A stretch of 64,000 nucleotides of DNA, from the NCBI GenBank assembly GCA_016718655.1, contig JADKCV010000015.1:27729-91728 (forward strand). Direction: 5' to 3'. Of this stretch, positions 42,712 through 52,348 are shown piece after piece (position 1 is the first letter of the stretch; the number at the start of each line of letters is the position of its first letter). This stretch comes from Flavobacteriales bacterium. GTDB taxonomy: Bacteria > Bacteroidota > Bacteroidia > Flavobacteriales_F > PHOS-HE28. Under the pieces are notes generated by a model. It was not told the origin of the DNA, searched no databases, and worked only from the letters and a program-made list of their open reading frames with translations. The translations under genes and the position numbers were made by a program.

Positions 42712-45579
42712 TCAGTGCGCTTCAAGCCAGTTTTTCCCCATGTCCATGTCAACAACGAGCGGTACATCGAGGGTGAGGGCATGCTCCATGAGGTCCTTGA
42801 CGAGGCCTTGAACGACATTCATCTCCTCAAGTTTCACATCGAAGACCAATTCGTCATGTACTTGAAGGAGCAATTTGCTTTTCAATCCCTGCTCCTTCAA
42901 CTGCTGATGAATGCGGACCATTGCCACTTTGATGATATCCGCGGCCGACCCTTGCATGGGTGCATTGATCGCGATCCGCTCGGCCTGAGCGCGCACCGTG
43001 TTGTTCGCACTGGTGATGTCCGGCAAGTATCGACGGCGTCCCATCAGCGTTCTGATGTAACCATGGGTTCGGCAGAACCCGATCATCTCATCCATGTAGT
43101 TCCGCACCCCCGGGAACTGCGCGAAATAGTCATCGATGATCTGTTTTGCCTCGGTTCGGGGGATGCCCAGGTTCTGGCTCAGTCCGAAGGCACCTTGCCC
43201 ATAGGCGATCCCGAAGTTCACCGCCTTGGCCCTGCTTCGTTGCTCACGGGTGACCGCCGTGATATCGACGTTGAACACCTTGGCAGCCGTGGCGGCATGG
43301 ATATCAAGCCCATTTCGGAAGGCTTCCTGCATGTTCTTGTCACCACTCATATGAGCGATGATCCGGAGTTCGATCTGGCTATAATCCGCGCTGAGCAACA
43401 GGTGATCGGCGTCCCGAGGCACGAACGCCTTCCGGATCTCACGGCCCTTCTCCGTCCGGATGGGGATGTTCTGCAGGTTGGGGTCGTTGCTGGCCAGACG
43501 GCCGGTCGCTGCCACCGTTTGCAAGTAGCTGGTATGTACGCGGTGCGTAATGGGGTCTGCCGCCTCTGGCAGCGTATCCACGTAGGTGCCTTTCAATTTG
43601 CGCAGGCTGCGATAGTCCAGGATGAGAGGGATGATGGGGTGCGCCGCGCTCAACTCCTGCAGGATGTCCTCGCTCGTCTGGTATTGACCTGTCTTGGCGG
43701 TCTTCTTCACCTTATCGCCCCCGAGCTTCAGGGTCTCGAAGAGGACGTCGCCGAGCTGCTTGGGACTATCGATGTTGAATGACACCCCGCACAGGAGGTG
43801 GATCTGTTCCTGTAGTCGGACGAGTTCCACGCCGAGTTCTTCACCGAATTGCTTCAACGCGGGGATATCGATGCGGATGCCCTCGGTCTCCATATCCGCG
43901 AGCACTTGCACCAACGGCATCTCCACTTCATTGAATAACGCGGTGACCTCATCCTCAGCGAGCAAGGGTTCCAGTTCGCCTGCGAGTTGCCAGGTGATAT
44001 CAGCATCCTCGGCGGCGTATTCCTTCACCAACCCGGGATCCACATCGCGCATGCTCTTCTGCACCTTGCCCCGGCCCTTTTCACCGATCAGCGTGCTGAT
44101 GCTCACAGGCCGGTAGCCGAGATAGGTCTCACTGAGAAAGTCCATGCCGTGCTTCTGCACATCAGGCTTCAACAGGAAGTGCGCCACCATGGTATCGAAC
44201 AGTGGTCCCCTCACCCTCACCCCGTACTTGGCCAACACCCGGATGTCGTACTTGGCGTTCTGGGCCACCTTTCCGATGCCCTCATTCTCCAGAACGGGCT
44301 TGAATATGTCCACAATGCGCTGAGCTTCAATGCGGTCCTCAGGAATGGGCACATAGTGACCCTCATGCGGCTTCCAACTGAAGGCGAGCCCCACGAGTTC
44401 GGCAGCGCGTTCGTCCGTGCTGGTCGTCTCCGTATCAAAGCAGAAACGCGGTTGCTTTTTCAACTGCGCGGCAAGCATGTACAGATCCTCGTTGCTGTGG
44501 GCAAGGAAATAGCGATGCGGCACCGTATCGATGGTGGCCAAATCGGCAAGTTCCACATGCCCCGTCCCATCGACGCTACTGCCAAAAAGGTCCACTTGAC
44601 CTGGGTTCGACACCGATCGGGCCTTTGGGCCCGCTTTCGCCGCAGGTGTAGTAGAGGCAGGCTCAGTGCCCAAAACCCGGTTCACCAGGGTCTTGAACTC
44701 CAACTCGCTGAACACCTCCAATACCTTTTCCGGGTCAGGTGGGTCGAGGTGAAGGGCATCATGGTCGAGTTCCACAGGCGCATCGATGATGATGGTGGCC
44801 AGCATCTTGCTCATCCGGCCTTGTTCAGCAAATGCGATGACGTTCTCCTGCTGCTTGCCCTTCAACTTGTCGGCATTCTCAAGCACACCCTCCAGACTGC
44901 CGAATTGCTGGATAAGCTTGATCGCGGTCTTCTCACCAATGCCTGGAATGCCAGGGATGTTGTCCACCGCATCACCCATGAGACCGAGTATGTCCTTCAC
45001 CTGGTCGGTCCGTTCCAATCCCCAGCGTTCGCATATCTCCTTCGGACCCAGCTTTTCAGGAGGCTCCCCGCCACGGCCGGGCTTGTACATGATGATCCGT
45101 TCGGTGACCAGTTGACCGAAATCCTTGTCAGGCGTGACCATGAACGTGGTGTACCCCTGTATCTCGGCCTTCTTCGCCAGTGTGCCGATCACATCATCCG
45201 CCTCATATCCATCGGCCTCGAGCACCGGGATCCGCATCGCTTCGATGATCCTGCGGATGAACGGGACATTACTTCGGATATCATCGGGCATCTCCTCCCG
45301 ATTGGCCTTGTATTCGAGAAGGGTCTCGTGGCGTCCTGTAGGTGCCGCCGTGTCGAACACGACCGCGATGTGTGTGGGTCTCTCACGCTTGATCAGATCG
45401 AGCAAGGTGGTGGTGAAGCCGAACGCCGCGCTCGTATTGAACCCCTTGCTGTTCACCCGCGGAGCTCGAATGAAGCTGAAATAGGCCCGATAGATCAGGG
45501 CATAGGCATCCAAAAGAAACAATCTTTTATCCTCATTTTCAGACACTTGCGTGGTCATCGAGGGGGTCTCTTGGCTCAT
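42712..45579 (-). CDS. polA: DNA polymerase I
   Basis: A 955-residue polymerase with all three functions. The N-terminal 5' nuclease domain (1-310) carries LFLLDAYALIYRAYFSF, VVFDTAAPTGRHE and LGLMGDAVDNIPGIPGIG. The 3'-5' exonuclease domain (about 360-550) begins CFDTETTSTDE with the catalytic DxE intact. The polymerase domain has motif A DYSQIELRIIAHM, motif B RAKAVNFGIAYGQGAFG and motif C LQVHDELVFD. Length is normal. Because the exonuclease residues are present, this is the proofreading type. A long antisense open frame at 43987-45798 is a shadow. ATG 45579 lies four bases after a TATCTTGG element. Confidence 0.97.
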   Translation of the reverse strand: MSQETPSMTTQVSENEDKRLFLLDAYALIYRAYFSFIRAPRVNSKGFNTSAAFGFTTTLLDLIKRERPTHIAVVFDTAAPTGRHETLLEYKANREEMPDDIRSNVPFIRRIIEAMRIPVLEADGYEADDVIGTLAKKAEIQGYTTFMVTPDKDFGQLVTERIIMYKPGRGGEPPEKLGPKEICERWGLERTDQVKDILGLMGDAVDNIPGIPGIGEKTAIKLIQQFGSLEGVLENADKLKGKQQENVIAFAEQGRMSKMLATIIIDAPVELDHDALHLDPPDPEKVLEVFSELEFKTLVNRVLGTEPASTTPAAKAGPKARSVSNPGQVDLFGSSVDGTGHVELADLATIDTVPHRYFLAHSNEDLYMLAAQLKKQPRFCFDTETTSTDERAAELVGLAFSWKPHEGHYVPIPEDRIEAQRIVDIFKPVLENEGIGKVAQNAKYDIRVLAKYGVRVRGPLFDTMVAHFLLKPDVQKHGMDFLSETYLGYRPVSISTLIGEKGRGKVQKSMRDVDPGLVKEYAAEDADITWQLAGELEPLLAEDEVTALFNEVEMPLVQVLADMETEGIRIDIPALKQFGEELGVELVRLQEQIHLLCGVSFNIDSPKQLGDVLFETLKLGGDKVKKTAKTGQYQTSEDILQELSAAHPIIPLILDYRSLRKLKGTYVDTLPEAADPITHRVHTSYLQTVAATGRLASNDPNLQNIPIRTEKGREIRKAFVPRDADHLLLSADYSQIELRIIAHMSGDKNMQEAFRNGLDIHAATAAKVFNVDITAVTREQRSRAKAVNFGIAYGQGAFGLSQNLGIPRTEAKQIIDDYFAQFPGVRNYMDEMIGFCRTHGYIRTLMGRRRYLPDITSANNTVRAQAERIAINAPMQGSAADIIKVAMVRIHQQLKEQGLKSKLLLQVHDELVFDVKLEEMNVVQGLVKDLMEHALTLDVPLVVDMDMGKNWLEAH

Positions 45580-45583
45580 GGGA

Positions 45584-45591
45584 CCAAGATA
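45584..45591 (-). promoter_or_regulatory. -7-like element TATCTTGG for polA
   Basis: TATCTTGG on the minus strand ends four bases before ATG 45579, predicting a leaderless or nearly leaderless transcript. Its TTGG ending departs from TTTG. Confidence 0.4.
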
Positions 45592-45737
45592 GGCAGCCTC
45601 CCGATGGAAAGGAGGTCAGTGGGAGCACGAGCCCTCGCATGGGCGGTGAGAACGGTAAAATTTCTGGACCCGGACCACCATTGTTCATATCTTTCGTCTT
45701 CGCTTACGAGCGATGACACGCATGATCAGGTAACGAC

Positions 45738-47492
45738 ATGTACCCCGTTCCACGGTTCTTCCTTGGTCGAGCGGCCTTTCTCTCCCGTGTTCTTTTGACA
45801 CTGGGGGTGCTGTCGTTGAACGTTGCTCGGGCTGACCACTACTCTGGCGCGAGCATCACGTATGCCTGCCAGACCGGTAATCAATACAAGATCTACCTGG
45901 ACCTTTACTTGGATTGTGCCGGTACTCCATTGACCCCTCAGAGCTTGTATTTCTCGAATGCGTGTGGGGTCGTATTCACCTTGAACAACCTGGTGCCGGT
46001 ATCGACGACCGAGGTGTCCCCCCTTTGCCCATCACAGCTGGCGAATAGCACGTGTAGTGGTGGCGCGCTGCCCAGCTTTCGCAGGCACCGCTTCGAAGTG
46101 ACCCTGTTCCTTTCACCTTGTGCCATTGGCCCTTGGAAAGTGGAGTGGTTCCTCTGCTGCCGGAATACCATGGTGAACTTGGCCAACGTGCCTGGGATCT
46201 ACGCACAAGCCACCGTACAGCATGAGGCTGGTGTATGTGATGCTTCCCCGGTTTTCGTGGATAGCGGTATCCCCTACGTCTGTGTCGGTGAACCGGTTTC
46301 ATACAACCCTGGTGTATCGGACCCGAACGGGAACAATATGGTGTTCTCCTTGATCGATGCCCGGTTCGGAGCGCCTGCACCGACACCGGTCTCCTATGCT
46401 GCGGGATTCACCGGTGCGTCGCCTTTCCCGGGGATCACCATCCAACCGACCACGGGCCAGTTGAATTTCACACCGACCGTGACCGGGAACTATGTGGTGG
46501 TCATCGAGGTGGCGACCTATGATGTGAATGGCGTGCTGATCGGAAGGGTCATGCGGGATCTGATGTTCGTGGTGATCATCTGTGACGAGAACCCACCAGC
46601 CTCCTCCAATATCACGAACCAGACCCCAGGGTTGGAGATCGGACCCAATAGCATCGGAGTGTGTAACGGACAATCGTTCTGTGCGGAGGTGATCTTTACC
46701 GACCCGAATCCGACCAGTGTGATCACAGTGACCTCCAATGCCCTGACCTTGTTACCCGGTGCAACCTTCACGGTAACGGGTACCAACCCCGCTGCCGCAC
46801 GCATATGCTGGGTGGGCAATCTGGCAGCCCTTCCGGTGAACGTGTTCATACAAGGCAATGACGGGGCCTGTCCCATTCCCAATATCAACTCGCGGTCCAT
46901 CCTGGTTGGTGATTGCCTCAGCCCGCTGCCGATCACGTTGATCGAATTCCGAGCAAGGTCAAGGCCTGAGGACGTATTGTTGGAATGGGTGACCGCTACG
47001 GAAACGGACAACAAGGAGTTCATCATCGAACGTAGCGCCGATGGGATCTTGTTCCTACCGATCGGTTCCGTGCCTGGCTCGGGATATTCCCAGGAACGTC
47101 TTGATTATGCTTGGCCGGACCGTGATCCCTTGCCAATGGCAGCCTATTACCGCCTTCGCCAGACCGACGCTGATGGTAGTTCCACCTTGAGCGATGTGGT
47201 GGTGGCCGGCAGGACCAAGGGTGGGCCTTCTCCCATGGTCACCAAGTTGACCGATGGTGCATGGTGGTTATCGCTTATCGACGGGGCCATTACGTGGCAC
47301 ATCCATGACTTGGCCGGGCGCACGCTTGCTGAAGGCGTTTCGCCCGAAGGGGGAGGCACGAAGCTCTCGTACCCAGAAGGCTACGGGGTCCAACTGCTCA
47401 CCGTGATCGGGCCGGACGGGATACCTGTGAGCGCACTTCTGCCCGGCGGAGCGTTACCCGGTACATCGATCCTCATGGGCAGTACCCGTTGA
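45738..47492 (+). CDS. large exported protein with Ig/cadherin-like domains and T9SS-like C-terminal region
   Basis: A 584-residue protein with a signal peptide (about LLTLGVLSLNVARADH) and mature beta-sandwich domains resembling those in large Bacteroidota surface proteins. The first region has many Cys residues (CQTGNQYKIYLDLYLDC, CCRNTMVN). The segment ITIQPTTGQLNFTPTVTGNY is cadherin/Ig-like. The C-terminal third has PITLIEFRARSRPEDVLLEW followed by TATETDNKEFIIERSADG, the module that usually precedes a T9SS sorting domain. The tail (WHIHDLAGRTLAEG) resembles a degenerate sorting domain and extends past it. Function: probable adhesin or structural surface protein. It is on the opposite strand from polA. 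Confidence 0.82.
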   Translation: MYPVPRFFLGRAAFLSRVLLTLGVLSLNVARADHYSGASITYACQTGNQYKIYLDLYLDCAGTPLTPQSLYFSNACGVVFTLNNLVPVSTTEVSPLCPSQLANSTCSGGALPSFRRHRFEVTLFLSPCAIGPWKVEWFLCCRNTMVNLANVPGIYAQATVQHEAGVCDASPVFVDSGIPYVCVGEPVSYNPGVSDPNGNNMVFSLIDARFGAPAPTPVSYAAGFTGASPFPGITIQPTTGQLNFTPTVTGNYVVVIEVATYDVNGVLIGRVMRDLMFVVIICDENPPASSNITNQTPGLEIGPNSIGVCNGQSFCAEVIFTDPNPTSVITVTSNALTLLPGATFTVTGTNPAAARICWVGNLAALPVNVFIQGNDGACPIPNINSRSILVGDCLSPLPITLIEFRARSRPEDVLLEWVTATETDNKEFIIERSADGILFLPIGSVPGSGYSQERLDYAWPDRDPLPMAAYYRLRQTDADGSSTLSDVVVAGRTKGGPSPMVTKLTDGAWWLSLIDGAITWHIHDLAGRTLAEGVSPEGGGTKLSYPEGYGVQLLTVIGPDGIPVSALLPGGALPGTSILMGSTR

Positions 47493-47609
47493 ACCGGAAG
47501 TTCGGTCAGGAACTCTCCCATGGCGTCCACTTGAAGACGTCGTGGCCGTTGATCCTGCTTCGAACGACTCCCCGAGGACGGTTGAACGGTCAACGCTTAT
47601 GCCGGAACG

Positions 47610-47643
47610 AAAGAGCCCCCACCCGAACGGGCGAGGGCTCTTT
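47610..47643. terminator. bidirectional terminator between two convergent secreted-protein genes
   Basis: AAAGAGCCC (47610-47618) pairs with GGGCTCTTT (47635-47643), with an inner CCC/GGG stem. It sits between the stop at 47492 and the stop at 47662, about 18 bases from the latter. The A- and T-rich flanks suit termination in both directions. Confidence 0.75.
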
Positions 47644-47661
47644 CCTACAATTATCGTGGGG

Positions 47662-49737
47662 TCAGCGTTGCACTTGGAACGCACGTGCTGGTGACATGCC
47701 ATCGGGCGAACGCAATGCGTAGCGGTAGATGCCATTGCTCAAGCCGGTCACATCCAGGTCGAATCGGGTGGAGCCAGCAGGAAGCGTGTGGGACGCCACC
47801 GAACGACCGGTGATATCGAGCACTTCGAGTTGAGCGGTCGCCTTCAGATCGTTCAGTGGGATGGTGATCCGATCGTTGGCCGGCACCGGGAACGCTTGTC
47901 CGAGCTGTCCTGAGAAGTAGGCATCGAATTCCTCCACGGTCACGAATCCGTAGAACCAATCATGGCTGATGGAGATCATGGACCGCCCCGTTGCGGCGTT
48001 GCTCATCTGCTCAGGTCCTACGCCGAAGTACACCACCTTGAACGTGTTGTTGTCACATCGAAGTGCACCGATCTTGTTCACGTTGGTCGTATAGTGCAGG
48101 ATGCCCACGGCCGGTGCGATCGGAGTGATCTCCTCGGGATAGGTGTTGTTGTTGAAGACGTTGGCGATCGTGGTGTTCGGAAGGGCACCGAACACGGGGT
48201 CCGCATCGAAGAAATTCACCGAACTGTTGGCGGTACTGCCATCGGCCACATAGGAGGCATGCATGTAGTCCGCGAAGAACGCTTGGGTGATCGGTGTGCC
48301 GTAACTACCCGTGGCACCGCTCTGGTCCCAGCCGATGTCCTGTCCAGCGAACATGACATCACCACCGCCATCCATATGTGCAGTTAGTACGGCAACTTCA
48401 TCATCGGTCAATGCTGGGAAGGTCCAACTGATGTTCATGTAGAGGTTCATCACATTGGTCAGGGCATCCTCTTCACCGAAACGGATGAACTTGTCCTTGG
48501 TGGTCGCTGCGTAGGACTGGTTGCCTGCTTGGTCCAAGCCATCGCGATAGAGTTGTTCCCAAGGTTCTGCGCCCGTGTGTGTAACGATGAGGTCCGTTAC
48601 ACCGCTGATGACATTGTATTCCAACTCGAGCACTGGGGCCCCTGGGTCATTGATCGATGCTACGGAAAGCAGGTACCGACCGATCCCGGGGGTGGCGTCC
48701 GGAGTGACCAACACATCCAGGTCGAGTGATGCGTCCGCTACAAGTTCAACGGTTCCGGGATTCGCAAGTGGCGAGCCGTTCGCCATGAGTTCCGACGACC
48801 AACTCGCGGGCGAGCCGTACGAGGTCAGGGTCACTTGGTATTGAGCTGTTGCCCCCAAATTGTTCACCAGGGTGCCATTGAAGGTGCTCACAGCGCCGAT
48901 CGAACCGCCGACGAAAGCCGGGTCCGCGCTGCTTAGCTCACCCACGACCAGCGTTGTTCCCCCGATCGCGGCTACTTCCCTGGCCTGATAGACTTCACTG
49001 TGGTCCTCGCTCACAAAGGCCAACACTTCACAATTGGAGGCGTTCCAATCGGCCGGGACCGTATAGGTATAGGTCCTTAACACGGAAGTACCAGCGGTGG
49101 TCGTGGAAACGGGATCCCCCCATGTGTCAGTGATATAGGTGCGGAGCACGTTCTTGTGATCATAATCCGTGTGGTTCCCTGCCGGGCCGTAGTCGGTTTG
49201 AGGTCCGGTGATATGGTTCTCCTTCAGCAGGACACTGATGAAGTCGGTGCCAGCAGGACTGTCAGCCGTGTAGAGCAGTTCAACAGTGACCGTGAGCTCC
49301 CGCGTTCCCTCGTCGAACGTGCTGGCCACACCCATGTTCACAGGCGAAGGCAATTCGAGCACCTCGGCCACCGCACCTTCCCATGCGCCACGCCCCAGAT
49401 CATCCAACCCACCGAACAAGCGGCGGTTGATCACTCCAGCTGGGTAACCGCCGATCGTGAAATAAGCATCGATCGCTGTTCCCGGTGTGGTGCGGAAGTC
49501 AGGCTCGCCGGTCGCGGGTGTGGCGAATGGTCCGGCATGGATACCGATGGTGGCCAACCGCGCACCATGTTGAGCTTCGAGGGCTTCCATGATGACATGG
49601 CCCTCAGGGCAATATCCACAATGGATGCCGGTGAAGTCCTCGAGGAGGACCGACCGGTCCTGTGGACTGGAGGAGACCAACGATTGGCCAATGGCCAACA
49701 GGGGTGTGAAGGCGAGAAGTGTAACGGTGTGTTTCAT
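47662..49737 (-). CDS. second Omp28-related thioredoxin-fold protein with long insert and T9SS domain
   Basis: A 691-residue exported paralogue of the gene at 15916. Signal peptide MKHTVTLLAFTPLLAIGQ, then an Omp28-like domain (about 25-235) with VLLEDFTGIHCGYCPEGHV and its Cys-Gly-Tyr-Cys pair. It adds about 350 residues absent from the smaller copy: a beta-sandwich domain (about 240-370) and a domain with ADTVTHT-like and GGGDVMFAGQDIGWDQSG motifs (about 390-600). The T9SS sorting domain is at the end (PVPANDRITIPL, LEVLDITGRSVA, GLSNGIYRYALRS). Probably attached to the cell surface; the thioredoxin-like pair may act in extracellular redox or binding. Confidence 0.88.
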   Translation of the reverse strand: MKHTVTLLAFTPLLAIGQSLVSSSPQDRSVLLEDFTGIHCGYCPEGHVIMEALEAQHGARLATIGIHAGPFATPATGEPDFRTTPGTAIDAYFTIGGYPAGVINRRLFGGLDDLGRGAWEGAVAEVLELPSPVNMGVASTFDEGTRELTVTVELLYTADSPAGTDFISVLLKENHITGPQTDYGPAGNHTDYDHKNVLRTYITDTWGDPVSTTTAGTSVLRTYTYTVPADWNASNCEVLAFVSEDHSEVYQAREVAAIGGTTLVVGELSSADPAFVGGSIGAVSTFNGTLVNNLGATAQYQVTLTSYGSPASWSSELMANGSPLANPGTVELVADASLDLDVLVTPDATPGIGRYLLSVASINDPGAPVLELEYNVISGVTDLIVTHTGAEPWEQLYRDGLDQAGNQSYAATTKDKFIRFGEEDALTNVMNLYMNISWTFPALTDDEVAVLTAHMDGGGDVMFAGQDIGWDQSGATGSYGTPITQAFFADYMHASYVADGSTANSSVNFFDADPVFGALPNTTIANVFNNNTYPEEITPIAPAVGILHYTTNVNKIGALRCDNNTFKVVYFGVGPEQMSNAATGRSMISISHDWFYGFVTVEEFDAYFSGQLGQAFPVPANDRITIPLNDLKATAQLEVLDITGRSVASHTLPAGSTRFDLDVTGLSNGIYRYALRSPDGMSPARAFQVQR

Positions 49738-49782
49738 GGTCCGATGCTTAGGATGGTGAAGCTATCCGTATACACCGGAAAT

Positions 49783-49839
49783 TCCTTATCAGGTTGGCCT
49801 CTCGCTTGGAGTGCTGAGGCTCTCCCCGCTCCTTATCAG
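49783..49839. repeat. 10-bp direct repeat TCCTTATCAG
   Basis: TCCTTATCAG occurs at 49783-49792 and 49830-49839, 47 bases apart, in the gap between the Omp28-like gene start and the M28 gene stop. The second copy overlaps the M28 stop codon. A similar TGATAAG core lies upstream of the other Omp28-like gene. Two copies of ten bases may be chance. Confidence 0.35.
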
Positions 49840-50852
49840 CGCTCTTGCCAGACCACTTCCAGCACCGTACGTCCCACCGCGCGCAGCGTCTCCCGATCGA
49901 TCACGGAGAGGTTGTCATCGTGGGTGTGCCAGTAGGGCCCGAAGGCCTGGGTGGAAGGATCGTACTGGATGATATCGATGCTGGGGATGCGCAGGACCTT
50001 GTTCACCGGCACGTGATCATCGATGCCCACGAAGTACTTGGTCTCCTGGATGAACCGATCGCCATGACCGATGGCAGCAGCGGTGCGCCAGACCTTGTTG
50101 ACCACCGCTGGCGCGAACTGCATGCTCAACGCCTCGCGGTAGAACTTGGCGTCCTTGGCACCCACCATGTCCAACAGGATGCCGAAGCGCGCGGTATACC
50201 CTGACACGTGGGGGTTCTTGGCGAAATACTGTGCACCCAGGGCCCACGTCTCCATGCTCCGTTCGTCGCCCACCATGGCACCGCTCGGCTGCCCATAATC
50301 CTCCACATCGGTGAGCAGGATGTCCACACCGGGCCCGTGATCCTTCTTGGCGATGGAACGGGCCACTTCCATGAGCACCCCTACTCCACTGGCCCCATCA
50401 TTGGCCCCGTCAATGGGTTCGTTCTTGCGCTCGTCGTCCTTGTCCGCGAAGGGTCGGGTGTCCCAATGTGCAAAGAGCAGGACGCGCTCCTTTACCTCGG
50501 GCTTGAACCGGGCGATGATGTTGCGCAAGGGCACCTTCTGCCCGGAGTACACGGTGACCGAACCGGTCTGTTCGACCACCTCGGCACCCAGGGCTTTGAA
50601 GCGCGCGACCAGTGCATCGCCACATGCGGTATGAGCTGCAGTTGCGGGGACACGCGGACCAAAGGCCACTTGGGCGGCCACCCAGGCATAGGCGCTGTCG
50701 GCGTCGAACTCGGGTGTGGGTGGAAGGGCGGGAAGCACCGGTGCCGGTACAGGAGCAGGTGGCGGGGGCTCGTTGCCACAAGCGATCAACAGCAAGGTGG
50801 CCGCGCACACGATGAGCGACCATGGAGCGGGAATGATCGATGACTTGTTCAT
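49836..50852 (-). CDS. M28-family metallopeptidase lipoprotein (glutaminyl cyclase-like)
   Basis: A 338-residue lipoprotein. The lipobox LIAC follows a hydrophobic N-terminus (SLIVCAATLLLIACGNEP), then a Pro-rich linker and an M28 domain (about 60-338). The metal site includes FAHWDTRP, the DGANDGASGVGVLMEVA signature, LTDVEDYG and the C-terminal PYWHTHDDN. M28 proteins of this type are aminopeptidases or glutaminyl-peptide cyclotransferases; the single-domain lipoprotein form without a protease-associated domain is closer to the latter. Start ATG 50852 overlaps the cysS stop by four bases, so it is probably coexpressed with cysS. Confidence 0.88.
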   Translation of the reverse strand: MNKSSIIPAPWSLIVCAATLLLIACGNEPPPPAPVPAPVLPALPPTPEFDADSAYAWVAAQVAFGPRVPATAAHTACGDALVARFKALGAEVVEQTGSVTVYSGQKVPLRNIIARFKPEVKERVLLFAHWDTRPFADKDDERKNEPIDGANDGASGVGVLMEVARSIAKKDHGPGVDILLTDVEDYGQPSGAMVGDERSMETWALGAQYFAKNPHVSGYTARFGILLDMVGAKDAKFYREALSMQFAPAVVNKVWRTAAAIGHGDRFIQETKYFVGIDDHVPVNKVLRIPSIDIIQYDPSTQAFGPYWHTHDDNLSVIDRETLRAVGRTVLEVVWQER

Positions 50853-52336
50853 GCGCGTTCCCAGGAGGTGCCTTCTTTCGTGTCCTTGAGGATGATGCCC
50901 CACGATGCGAGCTGATCACGCAGGCGGTCGCTGGTGGCGAAGTCCTTACGGGCCTTGGCCTCGGCCCGCATGCGGATGAACTCTTGGACCATGGCGTCCA
51001 GGGTGCGATCGTCGGTATCGGGGCGCTGTTCCTGACGCAGTCCCAGTACATCGTTCGTCAGGGTCCGGAACAACGTCCGCAGGCGGTCCAATCCGTTCGG
51101 ATCGATGGCGATCTTCCCATCGTGGATGCTATTAACCAAGCGTACGCCTTCGAACAGCTCGGCGATCATCACCGGGGTGTTGAGGTCATCGTTCATCGCA
51201 TCGTAGCAGCGTTGTTCCAACGCGGCAACACCGGCGTCGTCGGACCCGGTGGCACGCAGCTTGTCCAAGGTGGAAAGGGCTGCCATCATGCGTTCGAGGC
51301 CCTTCTCCGCGGCCTGCATGGCGGCGTTGCTGAAGTCGAGGGTGCTCGCGTAGTGGCATTGAAGCATGAAGAAGCGCACGGTCATGGCGCCGTATCCCTT
51401 CTCCAGGAGCTTGTGGTTGCCCGTGAGCAGTTCTTCCGGCGTGAAGCCGTTGCCTTCGCTCTTGGCCATCTTCCGGCCGTTCACGGTGAGCATGTTCCCA
51501 TGCATCCAATAGCGGACAGGAGCGATACCGTCCGCAGCCACGCTCTGCGCGATCTCGCATTCGTGGTGGGGGAACTTCAGGTCCATCCCTCCACCGTGGA
51601 TATCGAACGTGCGACCCAGGTATTTGGTGCTCATCGCACTGCACTCCAAGTGCCAACCGGGGAAGCCCTCTCCCCAGGGGCTGGGCCACTTCATCAGGTG
51701 GATGGGGTCGGCCTTCTTCCAGATGGCGAAGTCCAGCGGGCTGCGTTTCTCGGCCATGCCCTCGGTATCGCGGGTGTTGGCCAGCAGCTCATCGATCCTC
51801 CGACCGCTCAATTCGCCATAGGCATGGTGCTCGGAGAACCGTGGCACATCGAAGTAGACGCTGCCATTGGCCTCGTACCCGAATCCCGAGTCGATGATGC
51901 GTTTCACCATCTCGATCTGCTCGATCAGGTGACCGGTGGCCGTGGGCTCGATGGAGGGTGGCAGGATGTTGAAGAGCCGCATCACATCGTGGAAGCCGTT
52001 GGTGTACTTCTGCACGATCTCCATGGGCTCCAAGCGCTCCAGTCGGGCGCGCTTGGCGATCTTGTCCTCGCCTTCGTCGATATCGTCCACGAGGTGCCCC
52101 ACGTCCGTGATGTTGCGCACGTATCGGACCTTGTAGCCCAGGTGGGTGAGCCACCGGTAGAGCACATCGAAGGTGAGGAAGCTGCGCACGTTCCCCAGGT
52201 GCACATCGCTGTACACGGTAGGTCCACACACGTACAATCCCACATGGGGCGGCCGCAGGGGGATGAACTCCTCCTTGCGTCGGGTGAGCGTGTTGGTGAG
52301 GTGGAAAGGTCCTTTACGCAGGTCTGACATGGCCAT
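50849..52336 (-). CDS. cysS: cysteinyl-tRNA synthetase
   Basis: A 495-residue class I aminoacyl-tRNA synthetase. It has YVCGPTVYSDVHLGNVRSF (HIGH-like HLGN), the zinc-binding region GWHLECSAMS and HGGGMDLKFPHHECE, and KMAKS in TVNGRKMAKSEGNGF. The C-terminal anticodon-binding part (about 370-490) ends KDFATSDRLRDQLASWGI, the family pattern. ATG 52336 is used; a second ATG at 52330 is close. The stop overlaps the M28 start. Confidence 0.97.
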   Translation of the reverse strand: MAMSDLRKGPFHLTNTLTRRKEEFIPLRPPHVGLYVCGPTVYSDVHLGNVRSFLTFDVLYRWLTHLGYKVRYVRNITDVGHLVDDIDEGEDKIAKRARLERLEPMEIVQKYTNGFHDVMRLFNILPPSIEPTATGHLIEQIEMVKRIIDSGFGYEANGSVYFDVPRFSEHHAYGELSGRRIDELLANTRDTEGMAEKRSPLDFAIWKKADPIHLMKWPSPWGEGFPGWHLECSAMSTKYLGRTFDIHGGGMDLKFPHHECEIAQSVAADGIAPVRYWMHGNMLTVNGRKMAKSEGNGFTPEELLTGNHKLLEKGYGAMTVRFFMLQCHYASTLDFSNAAMQAAEKGLERMMAALSTLDKLRATGSDDAGVAALEQRCYDAMNDDLNTPVMIAELFEGVRLVNSIHDGKIAIDPNGLDRLRTLFRTLTNDVLGLRQEQRPDTDDRTLDAMVQEFIRMRAEAKARKDFATSDRLRDQLASWGIILKDTKEGTSWERA

Positions 52337-52348
52337 TCGGAACGCCTG

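Noticed and set aside
43987..45798. 603-codon plus-strand open frame opposite polA
   Set aside because: polA is intact with all catalytic motifs in the minus frame. The opposite frame is rich in His, Arg and Leu with no recognisable domain, a by-product of G+C-rich codon use.
50840..52327. 495-codon plus-strand open frame opposite cysS
   Set aside because: cysS has the HLGN and KMAKS motifs on the minus strand; the opposite frame has no protein-like pattern.
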